A stretch of 64,000 bases of DNA, taken from positions 139,001 to 203,000 of the forward strand of contig NC_023137.1 of assembly GCF_000511385.1 (NCBI RefSeq). The letters run 5' to 3'. Below the pieces are notes generated by a model, which saw nothing but the letters and a program-made list of their open reading frames with translations, was not told the DNA's origin and made no database searches. The position numbers and the translations under genes were made by a program. Source of the stretch: Phaeobacter gallaeciensis DSM 26640 (GTDB taxonomy: Bacteria > Pseudomonadota > Alphaproteobacteria > Rhodobacterales > Rhodobacteraceae). This document shows, piece by piece, positions 64,000 to 64,000 of the stretch; position 1 is the first letter of the stretch, and every line of letters begins with the position of its first letter.

Positions 64000-64000
64000 A

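Overview
The window looks like a chromosomal segment of a marine roseobacter-type alphaproteobacterium (Rhodobacteraceae). The support is gene content and order: murA-DUF2948-hisD-UPF0262, infA-maf-RNase G-yacG-tRNA-Phe, rimM/trmD/rplS/rpmE, MipZ, an imuA-imuB-dnaE2 mutasome, an NnrU protein, and an exosortase E/VPEID-CTERM pair. Most genes look GC-rich; the cargo at about 20.6-28.3 kb is visibly AT-richer.

Layout. 0-1.5 kb: end of a polyamine-type ABC transporter, whose last permease carries an odd repeated C-terminal tail. 1.6-8.4 kb: a three-domain surface-glycan enzyme (GH18-like, NodB deacetylase, GT2 synthase), a divergent Tat-exported DUF3131 protein and a small secreted protein. 8.4-9.5 kb: no convincing gene. 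9.5-18.9 kb: housekeeping genes read left to right in tight, often overlapping operons, ending in tRNA-Phe(GAA).

18.86-31.69 kb is a mobilizable genomic island of about 12.8 kb inserted in the 3' end of tRNA-Phe. It is bounded by a direct repeat of the tRNA 3' end. From the left it holds a tyrosine recombinase with two small DNA-binding partners, then a cargo operon (XRE regulator, membrane protein, D12-class adenine methylase, metallophosphoesterase, ORC/CDC6-like AAA ATPase, unrecognised two-fold Rossmann-like protein). Next come a dead IS5-type remnant and some orphan genes. A ColE1-style mobilization module follows, in which mbeB- and mbeD-like genes are nested inside the relaxase gene. 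The cargo operon is the best candidate here for an undescribed system, most plausibly anti-phage defence, but that is inference.

32-39.7 kb: a decayed IS5-family copy, then a LysR regulator divergent from a ProX/ProV/ProW-like importer operon ending in two ureohydrolases, which suggests uptake and hydrolysis of a guanidino compound. 39.7-46.7 kb: imuA-imuB-dnaE2 and an FeS-type photolyase, both DNA-damage functions. 46.9-49.0 kb: hemN and an NnrU protein. 49.0-56.5 kb: a homogentisate catabolic cluster (hmgA, fahA, MBL protein, FAD hydroxylase, DUF2783, VOC, maiA) with a divergent MarR regulator. 56.5-60.7 kb: a class III nucleotide cyclase, a VPEID-CTERM protein, its fused exosortase/protease, and mipZ. 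60.9-64 kb: rpmE, rplS, trmD, a phosphotransferase-like gene on the opposite strand, and the edge of rimM.
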